Assembly (NCBI RefSeq): GCF_029360725.1
Contig: NZ_JARKMY010000001.1
Coordinates: 1,302,001 to 1,366,000 of the forward strand
Source of the DNA: Chryseolinea sp. H1M3-3
GTDB lineage: Bacteria > Bacteroidota > Bacteroidia > Cytophagales > Cyclobacteriaceae
Length of the DNA stretch: 64,000 nucleotides
Direction of reading: 5' to 3'
Each line of letters begins with the position of its first letter. The stretch's first letter is position 1. Made by a program: the position numbers and the translations under genes. Below the pieces are notes generated by a model that was not told the origin of the DNA, ran no database searches, and saw only the letters and a list, made by a program, of their open reading frames with translations. Shown here one piece after another: positions 63,122-64,000 of this stretch.

Positions 63122-64000
63122 ATGGACGTTTTTACTCATAATAAGTTTCCCTTTCCTTCCACTCTTAACCTCCGGTTACTTCTTGAGTACTGGGAGAAAA
63201 GCATCGTGCAGGAAAATGTGCCCGGGTTTGCTCAAGGTCTTTTGCAGGCGATCAAGAATGCGCCTGAATTGAGGGAGCCCATTCATGACCTGTCGGTGCT
63301 TGAGAAGCATCGAAGTTTAATCAATTTTTTACTGACGGCGGTTATTCCATCTGCTAATCAGGAAACAGAAATTTCGGCGGCAATCTTTCCTTTTCAATTT
63401 ACTGCATTATACAGCACACAGGCATTTAAAAAAACACTGGATTTAAATGATGTCGAAAATTGTGTCAGAACCAATCTGCCGAACAACAGGATGATTTTAG
63501 GCAAAACTGTTAAGGCATGTTTGATGATTCTCGAGAAATTCTACGGAGTAAAAGTCGGTTTGGAAAAACCAGTACATTTTACGGTACGCAATCCTCAAAC
63601 AGGACTTGACAAAGTTTATCGCGTTGAAAATAACCATCAGTTTTGTGAAATAATTGCAAAAGGGAAAATAAATCCGATTGAAAAACACGTCATTAAATTT
63701 TTGACGGAGAAGATGTATGACCTCGATCTTTGGATGCAATACATCAAACCTGAAGACTTCGAGTTTCAAGGATTTATGGTTATGCGACTTGTGGACGTAA
63801 CTGAACAAGAAATGTTGTCGTCCATAAAATATGACCTGTTGAAAAAAAATGCAGTTGAAGAGCAAGAAAGTTTTAACACCATTCAGCATAAACTGCGCTC
63901 ACTCTTTGGCATTCAGGAAATTAAACTGGGGCTTGCATATTGCGATACAGCCAATAATCTAATCGTTACTAATTCAGCTTCGGATGGGTGGAGAAGCCTG
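63122..64000 (+). CDS. GAF-domain-type protein, C-terminus cut by window edge
   Basis: The frame is open from ATG 63122 to the right edge (293 residues seen). An in-frame TTG at 63068 would add 18 residues (MKTEPLTISFVDSFKQIQ) and may be the true start. The visible part has LRLLLEYWEKSIV and EPIHDLSVLEKHRSLINFLL, then LFGIQEIKLGLAYCD in the region where a GAF domain of related Cytophagales proteins would begin. No histidine kinase or output domain is visible yet. The family call rests on resemblance in order and spacing, and is moderate. Confidence 0.65.
   Translation, partial: MDVFTHNKFPFPSTLNLRLLLEYWEKSIVQENVPGFAQGLLQAIKNAPELREPIHDLSVLEKHRSLINFLLTAVIPSANQETEISAAIFPFQFTALYSTQAFKKTLDLNDVENCVRTNLPNNRMILGKTVKACLMILEKFYGVKVGLEKPVHFTVRNPQTGLDKVYRVENNHQFCEIIAKGKINPIEKHVIKFLTEKMYDLDLWMQYIKPEDFEFQGFMVMRLVDVTEQEMLSSIKYDLLKKNAVEEQESFNTIQHKLRSLFGIQEIKLGLAYCDTANNLIVTNSASDGWRSL

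Noticed and set aside
1-64000. CRISPR arrays, tRNA or rRNA genes, insertion sequences, prophage
   Set aside because: None seen: no spaced direct repeats, no transposase or integrase motifs, and no tRNA cloverleaf-like or rRNA-like sequence was noticed on reading both strands. A tool-based scan would be decisive for tRNAs.

Overview
The window reads as chromosomal DNA from a member of the Bacteroidota, most likely of the order Cytophagales. The grounds are a GldJ-type gliding/type IX secretion lipoprotein, CBM9-DUF5916, DUF4175 and DUF6089-like proteins, the uppS-bamA-ompH-ompH cluster, SPI and SPII signal peptides on many genes, few clear Shine-Dalgarno sequences, and several TAnnTTTG elements of the Bacteroidota -7 type. 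It is dense, mostly housekeeping DNA. I see no tRNA, rRNA, CRISPR array, prophage or insertion sequence.

Layout. 1-3.2 kb (minus strand): pdxJ followed by three TPM-domain membrane proteins in tandem, the last cut by the window edge. 3.3-13.2 kb (plus strand): yqeY, cvpA, an alpha/beta hydrolase, a CBS protein, NAD kinase, two related beta-barrel-like proteins, uppS, bamA and two Skp/OmpH chaperones. This is an envelope-biogenesis run that ends in a clear terminator. 13.2-21.0 kb: an LD-carboxypeptidase, a BaiN-like flavoprotein, a THUMP-like methyltransferase, a redoxin lipoprotein with a tiny membrane partner, mfd, and a small orphan. 21.3-32.5 kb: gldJ, comF, an orphan, a large DUF4175 coiled-coil membrane protein, an RsbW-like ATPase, ybeY, mnmG, a methyltransferase and an Ig-like lipoprotein.

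The most notable DNA is non-coding. Two near-consensus parS (ParB-binding) sites flank DnaA-box-like repeats in the 80-bp ybeY-mnmG gap (28,028-28,107). A 316-bp gap at 32,546-32,861 holds about six DnaA-box-like 9-mers next to an AT-only stretch. Together with mnmG, which borders oriC in many bacteria, this suggests that the window spans or adjoins the chromosomal replication origin, although dnaA and parAB are not here.

32.9-43.1 kb: a TPR protein, a CBM9-DUF5916 outer-membrane protein, and a fatty-acid beta-oxidation operon (marR, hydroxyacyl-CoA dehydrogenase/enoyl-CoA hydratase, thiolase, acyl-CoA dehydrogenase) with a perfect 18-bp palindrome in front of marR. 43.3-47.4 kb: small membrane and secreted proteins, an SMR transporter, two thioredoxin-fold proteins, and a nitronate monooxygenase/VOC pair. 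47.5-53.6 kb: recG, a lipoprotein, DinB, a D-Ala-D-Ala carboxypeptidase and a NagZ-like GH3 enzyme, the last four probably one transcript. 53.6-64 kb: an S9 peptidase, a Tat-exported TIM-barrel protein, an M20 amidohydrolase, an unknown secreted protein, an AlkD-like HEAT protein next to a DUF763 protein, a lipoprotein, and the start of a GAF-type protein cut by the right edge. All functions are assigned by reading motifs; no database search was run.
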